Part shown: positions 17,854 to 26,316 of the stretch, piece after piece
How the letters are laid out: each line of letters starts with the position of its first letter
How positions within the stretch are numbered: position 1 is the first letter of the stretch
From: Sphingomonas sp. TZW2008
Lineage (GTDB): Bacteria; Pseudomonadota; Alphaproteobacteria; Sphingomonadales; Sphingomonadaceae
Direction of reading: 5' to 3'
Length of the DNA: 64,000 nt
NCBI RefSeq assembly: GCF_002117915.1
Contig: NZ_BDJB01000005.1
Coordinates: 1 to 64,000, forward strand
Made by a program: the position numbers and the translations under genes
The notes under the pieces: generated by a model
Databases searched by the model: none
What the model saw: only the letters and a program-made list of their open reading frames with translations
What the model was told of the DNA's origin: nothing

Positions 17854-18150
17854 TCAAATCACCCAGCTGCCGGCATCGGCATCGGCGGGCTTCAGCGTCA
17901 GGTCGGGGCGGACGGTCGGGCCAAGCGCACGGATACGATCCTTGATGTGCGCAGGTCGCGGGCCTTCCGCGGTCGCCGTCGCATCGATGACATAGGGGCC
18001 GTTGACACGCCGCGCGCCTTCTTCGGCCTTTGCAATCGCCTCGCCCTTGTCGGCGACGTCGACGGCGTCTTCGACGTGGCGCGACCAGCCGTTGCCCGTC
18101 CACCACGTCACGTCGCCGGTCGGCAGATCGTTGCCCGTCAGCAGTTTCAT
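17854..18150 (-). CDS. DUF2849 domain protein
   Basis: A 98-residue protein of DUF2849, a small alphaproteobacterial family nearly always encoded between the siroheme methyltransferase and sulfite reductase. The sequence runs MKLLTGNDLPTGDVTWWTG ... GPYVIDATATAEGPRPAHIKDRIRALGPTVRPDL. The start at 18150 overlaps the cobA stop (ATGA). Function is unknown; position implies a helper role in siroheme or sulfite metabolism. An in-frame extension upstream to 18180 is not needed. Confidence 0.92.
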   Translation of the reverse strand: MKLLTGNDLPTGDVTWWTGNGWSRHVEDAVDVADKGEAIAKAEEGARRVNGPYVIDATATAEGPRPAHIKDRIRALGPTVRPDLTLKPADADAGSWVI

Positions 18151-18938
18151 GCGTTCATTCCCTCCGCGGCGCGCGCCCACGCGACCAGCTTGTCCTCGGC
18201 GTCGGACAGTTCGACGACCTCGCCGACGACGATGATCGCCGGGCTCGCCACCGCCTCGCGTTCCACCATCGGGCCCAGATCGGCAAGCAGCGTCTTGAGC
18301 GCGCGATGCCCCGGCAGCGTACCCTTCTCGAGCACGGCGACAGGCATGTCGGGCGCGACGCCGTCGGCCATCAGCTTGTCGGCAATCGCTTCAGCGGTCG
18401 CAACGCCCATGTAGATCACCAGAGTGCGACCCTGGCCGGCGAGCCCGGCCCAGTCCTGCTCGGTCAGCCCCTTGCACTGGCCGGCGACGAAGCTGACCGC
18501 GCTCGAATGGTCGCGGTGCGTCAGCGGCAGCATCGCCTCCGCCGCGCAACCGAGGGCCGCCGACACGCCCGGCACCACTTCCACCGCAAGGCCGGCGGCG
18601 CGCACCGCCTCGACCTCCTCGCCGCCGCGTCCGAAGATGAACGGATCGCCGCCCTTCAGTCGCACAACGATGCTGCCCGCGCGGACGTGCGCGACGATGA
18701 GCGCGTTGATCGCCTCCTGCGGCAGCGTGTGGCGCGCGCGCCGCTTGGCAACCGAGATACGGTGCGCGCCAGCCGGCGCGATATCCAGCACGCGCGGATC
18801 TATCAGCCCGTCGTGCACAACGACGTCGGCAACGTGCAGCGCCTCGACCGCGCGCACCGTCAACAGGCCAGGATCGCCGGGGCCGGCGCCGACGAGGATG
18901 ACGCGCCCGCGCGCGTCCGGATCGAGAAGGCTGGTCAT
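18147..18938 (-). CDS. cobA: Uroporphyrinogen-III C-methyltransferase (SUMT)
   Basis: A 263-residue SAM-dependent methyltransferase making precorrin-2 from uroporphyrinogen III, the first step to siroheme, the cofactor of the sulfite reductase encoded two genes downstream. Motifs are VGAGPGDPGLLTVRA at the N-terminus, VRLKGGDPFIFGRGGEE, VVPGVSAALG and VIYMGVATA. It is the stand-alone CobA form without the CysG dehydrogenase/ferrochelatase domain. The start MTSLLDPDARG is preferred to a TTG further upstream at 18974. Confidence 0.94.
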   Translation of the reverse strand: MTSLLDPDARGRVILVGAGPGDPGLLTVRAVEALHVADVVVHDGLIDPRVLDIAPAGAHRISVAKRRARHTLPQEAINALIVAHVRAGSIVVRLKGGDPFIFGRGGEEVEAVRAAGLAVEVVPGVSAALGCAAEAMLPLTHRDHSSAVSFVAGQCKGLTEQDWAGLAGQGRTLVIYMGVATAEAIADKLMADGVAPDMPVAVLEKGTLPGHRALKTLLADLGPMVEREAVASPAIIVVGEVVELSDAEDKLVAWARAAEGMNA

Positions 18939-19136
18939 GCCCGAGGAAATGGGCGAGCCGCGGATGAGCGGCAACCGAGCGATGCTTCGCGTCGGCGTAG
19001 GTTAGCTATCGGTGGAGCGGCAGTCAGATTTGGCGGCTTCCAGGCATGTCGAGCCGGTGCCAACGCGCGCTACGAACAGGCGGCGATGCCGCGGGCGCGG
19101 ATTACAGCTCGGCGAGAGAGGCGCCGACGGTCGCGC

Positions 19137-19168
19137 AAAAAGAAGGGGCGACCCGGGGGCCGCCCCTT
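19137..19168 (-). terminator. Rho-independent terminator of the small secreted-protein gene
   Basis: Stem AAGGGGCG (19143-19150) pairs with CGCCCCTT (19161-19168), extended by three inner pairs. Read leftward, it is followed by CTTTTTGCGC. It lies 7 bases past the stop of the 19176-19427 gene. Confidence 0.85.
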
Positions 19169-19175
19169 CGACAGA

Positions 19176-19427
19176 TCAGTTGCTGTCCGAATCGTCGTTG
19201 TCGTCGACGATGAGGTAGATGCCGCCCGCGATGATCAGCGCGCCGAGGATCGCCGGAACGATCGACACGCCGGCTAGGCGATCGGCCTTCGCGGTTGCGG
19301 TGCCCGCACGCGCCGACTTGGCGACCGAGAGCTTGGCGGCAGGCGAGGTCGCCGGCGCGGCCGAAGCGGCGACAGGCGCGAGGACGAGCGCAGTGGCGCT
19401 GAGGCTGGTCAGGAACTTGGTCATCAT
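19176..19427 (-). CDS. Small signal-peptide and membrane-segment protein with acidic tail
   Basis: An 83-residue protein with a clear signal peptide (FLTSLSATALVLAPVAASA), a Lys/Ala/Thr-rich linker, one membrane segment (IVPAILGALIIAGGIYLIV) and a short acidic C-terminus DDNDDSDSN. The start is set by CAGGAGAAAAGAT, a well-spaced ribosome binding site. Similar layouts recur as uncharacterised proteins in sphingomonads (recollection, not a search). It is a monocistronic gene with its own terminator. Function is unknown; it may be a small envelope protein. Confidence 0.82.
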   Translation of the reverse strand: MMTKFLTSLSATALVLAPVAASAAPATSPAAKLSVAKSARAGTATAKADRLAGVSIVPAILGALIIAGGIYLIVDDNDDSDSN

Positions 19428-19602
19428 ATCTTTTCTCCTGTTGATGCAGGCAGCGAGAGGCGCGAACTGCGAAGAGCGTATATTTGGACGCGACTTTGCC
19501 GCACTGCGACACCCCTGTTGTCCGACCCGGGCGTTTTTCGCGATGATTGTGCCATTTGTGCCACGCCGGGGGCCTGCTGCCTGATCGCCGCCGGTGGCGC
19601 CT

Positions 19603-21051
19603 TCAGCCGTCGCGCAACCCGATCCCGATAGAGGCACGCGCGGCGTCGGCCTCGTTCGAGACGACGGGATAGGCGCAATAGTCGGCAGCGTAATAGGCGC
19701 TCGGCCGGTGGTTGCCCGACCAGCCGATCCCGCCGAACGGCGCGGCGGACGAGGCGCCGTTGGTCGGCCGGTTCCAATTGACGATGCCTGCGCGCGCGCC
19801 GGCCCAGAAGCGGTCGTAGAGCGCCGGCGTCTGGCTGATCAGCGAGGCGGAGAGACCGTAGCGCGTGTTGTTCGCCTCCGCGATCGCCGCCTCGAAATCG
19901 GACAGGCGAACGACCTGCAGGATCGGCCCGAATAGCTCGAGATCGGGTCTGTCGGCGACGTCGGTCATGTCGATCAGCCCGGGGCTGAGGAACGGCCGGT
20001 CCGCCACCGGGCGTTCGAGATGCCGGATGACCTTGCCGCCGCGCATCAGCAGTGCAAGGAAGCTCTCCGTCAGCTGATCGGCGGTATCGTTGTCGATCAC
20101 CGGACCCATGAACGGCGAGGGGTCGTCGTGCGGCGCACCGATGATCAGGCGTCCGAGCAGCCGGTTGATCTGATCGAGCAACGGCTCCGCCAGCCGCTCG
20201 TCGACAATCAGCCGCCGCGCCGCGGTGCAGCGCTGGCCCGCGGTGGTGAACGCTGATTGGATGACGAGGACGGCCGCGGTGTAGATCTCGGGCGTGTCCC
20301 ACACCACGATCGGGTTGTTGCCGCCCATCTCCAGCGCCAGGATCTTCTCCGGCTTTTCCGCGAAGGCGCGATTGAGCGCGATGCCGGTGCGCGCCGATCC
20401 GGTAAACAGCAGCCCGTCGATGTCCGGGTGTGCGGCGAGCGCGCGGCCCTCGTCGGGTCCGCCGATCACCAGGCGGATGCACTCCTCCGGTACGCCCGCC
20501 GCGCGATAGCATTCAACCAGGAACGCGCCAGTAGCCGGCGTCTTTTCCGATGGCTTGAAGATCACCGCGTTGCCCGCAATCAGCGCGGGGACGATGTGGC
20601 CGTTGGGCAGATGCGCCGGGAAGTTATACGGCCCGAGCACCGCCAATACGCCATGCGGCTTGTGTCGCAGCGCCATGCGCGATCCCATTGGCGCGTCGAG
20701 CCGCCGCTGTGCAGTGCGATCGGCATAGGCCGAGACCGAGATGTCGACCTTGCCGATCACGGTGTCGACTTCGGTGCGCGCTTCCCACAGCGGCTTGCCC
20801 GTTTCGCGCGCGATGATGTCCGCCAGCGCGTCCTGCCGCTGGCGCACCACGTTGGCGAAGCGCCGCATCGTCTCGATACGATACGTCAGCGGGCGCGCCG
20901 CCCAGGTGGCCCAACCGCCGCGCGCCGCCGCCACCTCCGCATCGACGTCGCCGATCGGCCCGCGCCACAGTTCCGCGCCGGTCGCGGGTTCGAAGGAGAC
21001 GATCTCGCTCAAGGGCAAACCTCTGGTACGCTGCCCGTACGCGATGGGCAT
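19603..21051 (-). CDS. astD: Succinylglutamate-semialdehyde dehydrogenase
   Basis: A 482-residue aldehyde dehydrogenase matching AstD, which oxidises N-succinylglutamate 5-semialdehyde to N-succinylglutamate in the arginine succinyltransferase pathway. Diagnostic stretches are KPHGVLAVLGPYNFPAHLPN, the Rossmann-side LLFTGSARTGIAL, catalytic glutamate region LALEMGGNNP and catalytic cysteine TTAGQRCTAARRL. The start is uncertain; the N-terminus is slightly different from enteric AstD. No astA, astB or astE lies next to it, so the pathway genes are elsewhere or the enzyme is repurposed. Confidence 0.88.
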   Translation of the reverse strand: MPIAYGQRTRGLPLSEIVSFEPATGAELWRGPIGDVDAEVAAARGGWATWAARPLTYRIETMRRFANVVRQRQDALADIIARETGKPLWEARTEVDTVIGKVDISVSAYADRTAQRRLDAPMGSRMALRHKPHGVLAVLGPYNFPAHLPNGHIVPALIAGNAVIFKPSEKTPATGAFLVECYRAAGVPEECIRLVIGGPDEGRALAAHPDIDGLLFTGSARTGIALNRAFAEKPEKILALEMGGNNPIVVWDTPEIYTAAVLVIQSAFTTAGQRCTAARRLIVDERLAEPLLDQINRLLGRLIIGAPHDDPSPFMGPVIDNDTADQLTESFLALLMRGGKVIRHLERPVADRPFLSPGLIDMTDVADRPDLELFGPILQVVRLSDFEAAIAEANNTRYGLSASLISQTPALYDRFWAGARAGIVNWNRPTNGASSAAPFGGIGWSGNHRPSAYYAADYCAYPVVSNEADAARASIGIGLRDG

Positions 21052-21190
21052 TCGCCCGCCCTTACGAGACTTGCCCGGCGCGAGACAAGCCGCGGCCGCG
21101 AGCGCCGCATGAGCGAGCCGAACGGGCGTGTCGCTTGCGGGGTGAGCAACGCACGGCGATAGGGGCGCGACGCGACACGGGAGGACGGGC

Positions 21191-22078
21191 ATGGCCGCGT
21201 GGCAAGATCTGTTTTGGTGGTCGGGAGACGGGCTGCGGCTGCACGCGCGCGACTATCCGGGCGACGGTGCCAGCGGCGGCGAGGCGTTGCCGGTACTCTG
21301 CCTGCCTGGGCTGACGCGCAACGCGCGTGACTACGACGCGCTTGCCCGCCGCCTATCGGGGCGCCGCCGCGTGCTCGCGATCGACCTGCGCGGGCGCGGT
21401 GAGAGCGCCTATGCCAAGGATCCGATGAGCTACGTCCCGCTCACCTACGCGCAGGACATCGCCGCGTTGCTCGCCGATCAGGAGATCGATCGCTTCGTCG
21501 CGGTCGGCACGTCGCTCGGCGGAATCGTGGCGATGCTGCTCGCCGGGATGCTGCCGGGGCGCATGGCGGGCGCGCTGCTCAACGATGTCGGGCCCGAGAT
21601 CGAAGCCGCCGGGCTGCACCGCATCCGCGGCTATGTCGGCAAGTCGAGCGCCTGGCCGACATGGATGCACGCCGCGCGCGCGACGCAGGAGGCGAATGCC
21701 GACATCTATCCTGATTGGGGGATCGAGGAGTGGCTGGCGATGGCGAAGCGGCTCTATCGCCTCAACAGCGCCGGCCGCATCGTGCTCGACTATGACCTCA
21801 AGATCGCCGAGCCGTTCCGCGTGCCGGGGAACGAGGCGGGGCCGGACATGTGGCGCGCGCTCGCCTCGCTTGCATCCGCGCCCGTGCTGATCGTGCGCGG
21901 CGGCCGATCGGATATCCTGAGCGCCGCTACCGCCGACCGCATGGTCGCCGCGCTCCCGCAGGCCGAGCTCGTCACCTTGCCCGGCATCGGCCACGCGCCA
22001 ACGCTTGCCGAGCCCGGCGTGCAGGGCGCGATCGACCGGCTGCTGGAACGCGCCGGCAAGGAACCGCCAAGCCGCTGA
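21191..22078 (+). CDS. Alpha/beta-fold hydrolase
   Basis: A 295-residue cytoplasmic hydrolase. It has the oxyanion-side LCLPGLTRNARDYDALARRL, the RGRGES stretch after strand 4, nucleophile serine in VGTSLGGIVAM, acid in LIVRGGRSDILS and histidine in LPGIGHAPTL. The substrate is not evident; carboxylesterase or lactonase activity is possible. It is translated from a GGGAGGACGGGC leader. It starts a three-gene rightward run with an SDR 32 bases later and a GH130-like gene overlapping that SDR. Confidence 0.88.
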   Translation: MAAWQDLFWWSGDGLRLHARDYPGDGASGGEALPVLCLPGLTRNARDYDALARRLSGRRRVLAIDLRGRGESAYAKDPMSYVPLTYAQDIAALLADQEIDRFVAVGTSLGGIVAMLLAGMLPGRMAGALLNDVGPEIEAAGLHRIRGYVGKSSAWPTWMHAARATQEANADIYPDWGIEEWLAMAKRLYRLNSAGRIVLDYDLKIAEPFRVPGNEAGPDMWRALASLASAPVLIVRGGRSDILSAATADRMVAALPQAELVTLPGIGHAPTLAEPGVQGAIDRLLERAGKEPPSR

Positions 22079-22110
22079 AACGTCGGGGCTTCGACCAGAC
22101 GGGAGCCATG

Positions 22111-22881
22111 ATGACCGACTTTTCCGACGCGCATACCGGCGCGACGCCGCTTGCCGGCCGCCGCGTCCTCGTCACCGGCGGAACGACCGGGATCGGCCGC
22201 GCGATCGCGGTGCTGCTCGCCAGCGAGGGGGCGAAGGTCTTCATCTGCGGCCGCGATCAGCAACATCTGGCCGACGCGCTCGCCCGCATCCGCGAGGTGG
22301 GTGAGGGGGACGGCCTATCGATTGACCTGGCTGAGGCGGACAATGTCGATCGGCTGTTCGCGGCGGCGACGGAGTATCTCGGCGGGCTCGACGTCGCCGT
22401 CGTCAACGCCGCGCGCCACGCCGAGGGGCTCACCGAAATGAGTGAAGCCGATCTGCGCTACGCGATCGGCAGCAACTTCACCGGCTATCTCCTGTCCGCA
22501 CAGGCCGCCGCCAAGGCGATGGGCGCCTATGGTGAGGACGCAAAAGGCCAGGGCGACATCGTTCTCGTCGGTTCGATGAGCGCCTATGTCCTCGGGCCCG
22601 GCTCCACCGTCTATGCCGGGATCAAATACGGCATCCAGGGCTTCGCGATCGCGCTACGTCGCGAGCTCGGCAAGAAGGGCGTGCGTGTCTCGCTGGTCGA
22701 ACCGGGCCTCACCGGCAGCGACATGGTGAAGGACGGCGAGGACCAGGTCGATCGCATCAACAAAGAAGAGATGCTGCGCGCCGAAGATATCGCGGTCGGC
22801 GTCCATTATCTGCTGACACAGCCGCGCCGCGCGGTCGTGCAGCAGATCACAATCTCGCCGCGCATGCAGGATCAGGAATGA
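22111..22881 (+). CDS. SDR family oxidoreductase
   Basis: A 256-residue short-chain dehydrogenase with VTGGTTGIGRAIAVLL at the nucleotide site and a catalytic serine and YxxxK in GSMSAYVLGPG and YAGIKYG. The closing region VVQQITISPRMQ resembles SDRs acting on small alcohols or sugars. Two adjacent ATG codons (22108 and 22111) are possible starts. It overlaps the next gene by four bases (ATGA), implying that the two products are made together. Confidence 0.88.
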   Translation: MTDFSDAHTGATPLAGRRVLVTGGTTGIGRAIAVLLASEGAKVFICGRDQQHLADALARIREVGEGDGLSIDLAEADNVDRLFAAATEYLGGLDVAVVNAARHAEGLTEMSEADLRYAIGSNFTGYLLSAQAAAKAMGAYGEDAKGQGDIVLVGSMSAYVLGPGSTVYAGIKYGIQGFAIALRRELGKKGVRVSLVEPGLTGSDMVKDGEDQVDRINKEEMLRAEDIAVGVHYLLTQPRRAVVQQITISPRMQDQE

Positions 22882-24026
22882 CGTTCCCGCTCGACCACCT
22901 CGTCTTTGCCCCCGACGATGTCGACCTGTCGCGCTCGCCGCTCGCCGGGCGGATCGACGAGGAGACCTACGTCCTCGGCGCGTTCAATCCGGGGATGACG
23001 CGGCTGCCCAACGGCAACCTCCTCTTGATGGTGCGGATCGCCGAGGCGCTGCGCACCCCGATCCGCGACGGTCACGTCCGCGCGATCCGCTGGGAAGGCA
23101 GTACCACCGGCGGCGGCTACACGCTCGACCCTTGGCCGCTCCAGCTCGTCGACACCGCCGATCCGCGCAAGTTCATGATGCGCGGCGGCGGGTGGAAGGT
23201 GATGGCGCTCACCTCTCTATCATGGCTGCTGCCGGTCGAGCTCGACCCCGAGGGGCGCCGCGTCGAGGCGGTCCACTACGACCATGCGATCGCGCCGCGC
23301 GCCGGCTATCAGAATTACGGCGTCGAGGATGCGCGCATCAGCCGCGTCGGCGAACGCTATTTGATGACGAGCTGCTCGGTCAGTCCGGAACGGCATTCGA
23401 CCACGCTTTATACCAGCGCGGATGGCCGCGACTGGCAGCTCGAAGGCATCGTTCTCGATCACCAGAACAAGGACATGCTGATCTTCGAAGGAATGATCGG
23501 CGGCAAGTTCTGGGCACAGACGCGGCCGCTGGGCGATCTCTACTTCGCCTATCCCCCCGGCAGCGAGTGGCGCGCCGGCCCGTCGATCAACCTCGCCTCG
23601 TCGCCCGACGCCTTGCACTGGAAGCCGAGCGACCACCCCGGCATCCGACCGCACGCCGCCACCGTAGCGACGGCGCGGATGGGCGGCGGCGCGCAGCCGG
23701 TGTTGACCGAGGTCGACGGGCAGGAAGGGTGGCTGACGCTGTGGCACGGCGTCGAGCCGTCGGGCGTCGTCGGCATCTACCGCACCTATTGGACGCTGCT
23801 CGACAAGGACGAGCCGTGGCGCGCGCTCGCCACCAATCACACGGCGCTACTCGAGCCGAACCCAGCGTTGACCGAACCGCTGAAGCACCAGCTCTATCTC
23901 GATAACGTCGTCTTCACGACGGGGCTGGTCGACGGCGGGGATCACTGGATCGTGGCGAGCGGTGAGGCCGATCTCGCCTGCCGCATCACGCACATCCCCA
24001 AGACGGCGATCACCGCTCGCGGCTGA
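22878..24026 (+). CDS. GH130-like glycosidase/phosphorylase family protein
   Basis: A 382-residue five-bladed beta-propeller protein. Signals of glycoside hydrolase family 130 (mannoside phosphorylases and hydrolases) are FNPGMTRLPNGNLLLMVRI near residue 36, the GVEDARISRVGERYLMT signature near 145, and repeated propeller blades ending in AHG-like WLTLWHGVEP. It has no signal peptide, so the enzyme is cytoplasmic. A phosphate-dependent or hydrolytic attack on a mannose-containing glycan is the best guess. Linkage to an SDR and hydrolase suggests a small sugar-processing unit (inference). Confidence 0.82.
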   Translation: MTFPLDHLVFAPDDVDLSRSPLAGRIDEETYVLGAFNPGMTRLPNGNLLLMVRIAEALRTPIRDGHVRAIRWEGSTTGGGYTLDPWPLQLVDTADPRKFMMRGGGWKVMALTSLSWLLPVELDPEGRRVEAVHYDHAIAPRAGYQNYGVEDARISRVGERYLMTSCSVSPERHSTTLYTSADGRDWQLEGIVLDHQNKDMLIFEGMIGGKFWAQTRPLGDLYFAYPPGSEWRAGPSINLASSPDALHWKPSDHPGIRPHAATVATARMGGGAQPVLTEVDGQEGWLTLWHGVEPSGVVGIYRTYWTLLDKDEPWRALATNHTALLEPNPALTEPLKHQLYLDNVVFTTGLVDGGDHWIVASGEADLACRITHIPKTAITARG

Positions 24027-24043
24027 TGCCCCCCGCCGCCGGC

Positions 24044-25015
24044 TCAGTCCAGCGGTGGTCCGAACACCGACCAGCCGGTCCGCGCGCCGAACATCTCGAG
24101 CGCGCGCACGCCGAGCATCGAATTGCCGTTCTGATCGAGATTGGGTGACCAGACCGCGATTGCGCCTCTCTCGGGCGCGACCGCGATGATGCCGCCGCCG
24201 ACCCCGCTCTTCGCCGGCAAACCAACGCGTACCGCGAAATCGCCCGATCCGTCGTAATGCCCGCACGTCATCATCAGCCCGAGCAGCTTGCGCATCCGCA
24301 CCGCGGTCGCCTCCGCCGCATCGTCGCTTCGCGAGCGACGGGTGCGCGCGAGGAACAGCCCTGTGCGTGCCAGTCCGCGGCAATCGAGCATGATCGCGCA
24401 CTGATTGACGTACGCCTCCATCACCGCGTCGAGCGAGCCGTGGAGGTTGCCGTGATGGCGCATGAAGCTCATCATCGCACGATTGAGATCGCCGCCCTCA
24501 TGTTCCGATGCCAGCACGTCCGGATTTAGCGGGACGGTGTCGCGCCCGGCATGATGGCGCACGAAATTGACCACTGCGCTCGCCTGTTCGTCGTCGCCGA
24601 GCTCTTCGACCAAGATATCGACGATCGCCAGCGCGCCGGCATTGATGAACGGATTGCGCGGGATGCCGTGCGTGCGCTCCAGATCGACGATCGAGTTGAA
24701 CGGATCGCCCGACGGTTCGCGCCCGACGCGGTCGAACACCTTGTCGCCGATCGCGCACAGCGCGAGTTCGAGCGCGAATACCTTGGCGATGCTCTGTAGC
24801 GGGAAGGGTGTCGTCGCTTCGCCGGCGGAATAGATTTCGTCGTCAACGGTGGCGACGGCGATGCCGAACGCGCCGGGCGCCTTGCCTTCCTCCTTCGCAT
24901 CGCCCGCTGCCTCGATCTCGGCGGCCTTGTCCGCGACCTCCGCCGCGATGTCGTCGACGATTTGCTGCACGCTCTTCTCCAATGGCTGACAACCCGAACG
25001 GGTGACGTCGGTCAT
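24044..25015 (-). CDS. glsA: Glutaminase (serine-dependent)
   Basis: A 323-residue glutaminase of the beta-lactamase-like fold, hydrolysing glutamine to glutamate and ammonia. The catalytic SxxK is in FPLQSIAKVFAL; other landmarks are RNPFINAGALA, LNPDVLASEHEGGDLNRAM, and the C-terminal GLPAKSGVGGGIIA and VWSPNLDQNGNS. The segment AAGDAKEEGKAPGAFGIAVATVDDE is normal for the family. It is monocistronic and divergent from the glycosyltransferase gene. The start is MTDVTRSG, preferred to a further in-frame start at 25048. Confidence 0.94.
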   Translation of the reverse strand: MTDVTRSGCQPLEKSVQQIVDDIAAEVADKAAEIEAAGDAKEEGKAPGAFGIAVATVDDEIYSAGEATTPFPLQSIAKVFALELALCAIGDKVFDRVGREPSGDPFNSIVDLERTHGIPRNPFINAGALAIVDILVEELGDDEQASAVVNFVRHHAGRDTVPLNPDVLASEHEGGDLNRAMMSFMRHHGNLHGSLDAVMEAYVNQCAIMLDCRGLARTGLFLARTRRSRSDDAAEATAVRMRKLLGLMMTCGHYDGSGDFAVRVGLPAKSGVGGGIIAVAPERGAIAVWSPNLDQNGNSMLGVRALEMFGARTGWSVFGPPLD

Positions 25016-25102
25016 GTGTCCGGCCGCCCGGGAACGCGGCTGACGCATGAATCGCGCTGGGTCTCAACGCGCGCGGCTTTTTCGCCTAGACGTCGCGGCG
25101 CC

Positions 25103-26239
25103 ATGCCTCAGCCGATCAACATCCTGCACCTCCATTCCACCTTCGATCTCGGCGGCAAGGAGGCGCGCGCGGTGCGGCTGATGAACGCGTTCGGCGATCG
25201 TGCACGCCACACGGTCGTTTCCGGCATGGACGGCCACTATGGCGCTCGCGACCGCATCGAGCGGCACGTGAAGTACGAGATCGCGCAGGACCCGCCGCCC
25301 CTGCAGGGCCGCCCCTCGGTCCAGCGCTACGATGCGATTGCGCGCTACATGCGGTGCTTCGATCTGGTGCTGACGTACAATTGGGGCGCGATCGACGGCG
25401 TCATGGCGCGCCGCGTGTTCGGCCGCGGCGTGCCGCCGGTGGTGCATCACGAAGACGGCTTCAACGAGGATGAGGCCGGCGGGCTGAAGCGGGAGCGCAA
25501 CCTTTATCGCCGCCTCGCGCTCGGCGCGGCGCGCGCGCTCGTTGTGCCCTCGACAACGCTCGAACGCATCGCGCTCGATACGTGGAAGCAGCCGCGCACC
25601 AGGGTTCACCGTATCGTCAACGGCATCGCGACCGATCTCTACACGCGTCGCCCCGAGCCGAAGGCGATCCCCGGCTTCGTCCGCAAGCCAAAGGAGATCG
25701 TGATCGGTACCGTTGCCGGCCTGCGCACCGTCAAGGATCTGCCCGCGCTGGTCCGCGCCGTAGGCGGACTTTCGGGCCGCTTTCGCCTCGTCATCGTCGG
25801 TGAGGGGCCCGATCGCATCAACATCGAGCGGACGGCGCTGGCGATGGGGATCGAGGATCAGGTCCTGCTTCCCGGCTTCCTCGACCGGCCGTATCGCTTC
25901 ATGGGGCATTTCGATCTGCTCGCGCTGTCGTCGCGTTCGGAGCAATTCCCAATCGCGGTGATCGAGGCGATGGCGGCAGGGCTGCCGATCGTCGCGCCGC
26001 CGGTCGGCGACGTGCCCGCGATGGTCGCGCCGGAGAACGCGCCGTTCATCACCGATCATCCCGGCGAGATCCGCCTGCGCGACGCAATGCAGGCGCTGAT
26101 CGCCGATTCCGATCTGCGCGCGCGTGTCGGCGCCGCCAACCGTCGGAAGGCGCAAGCTGAATATGACGAACAGCAGATGATCGCGCGCTACGCTGCGCTC
26201 TACGAGGCCGCGATGCGCCGGCCGGGCGCGCTGTCGTGA
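25103..26239 (+). CDS. Glycosyltransferase family 4 protein
   Basis: A 378-residue GT-B-fold glycosyltransferase. The N-terminal domain opens ILHLHSTFDLGGKEARAVRLM, typical for GT4 enzymes that bind an acceptor under a 'GG' loop. The C-terminal donor domain has IGTVAGLRTVKDLPALVRA, LVIVGEGPDR, LPGFLDRPY and SSRSEQFPIAVIEAMAAGLPIVAP, where the E-x7-E motif sits. The donor is probably a nucleotide sugar; acceptor and product are unknown. No other polysaccharide genes are adjacent, so it may act in cell-envelope glycosylation. Confidence 0.9.
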   Translation: MPQPINILHLHSTFDLGGKEARAVRLMNAFGDRARHTVVSGMDGHYGARDRIERHVKYEIAQDPPPLQGRPSVQRYDAIARYMRCFDLVLTYNWGAIDGVMARRVFGRGVPPVVHHEDGFNEDEAGGLKRERNLYRRLALGAARALVVPSTTLERIALDTWKQPRTRVHRIVNGIATDLYTRRPEPKAIPGFVRKPKEIVIGTVAGLRTVKDLPALVRAVGGLSGRFRLVIVGEGPDRINIERTALAMGIEDQVLLPGFLDRPYRFMGHFDLLALSSRSEQFPIAVIEAMAAGLPIVAPPVGDVPAMVAPENAPFITDHPGEIRLRDAMQALIADSDLRARVGAANRRKAQAEYDEQQMIARYAALYEAAMRRPGALS

Positions 26240-26316
26240 CGCGCAAATTGCTCGCGCGCTGCAACCTTTCGGGCTAGGGCGCCTTATTCTGTCCACAATA
26301 TAGGTGATCGACGCTC

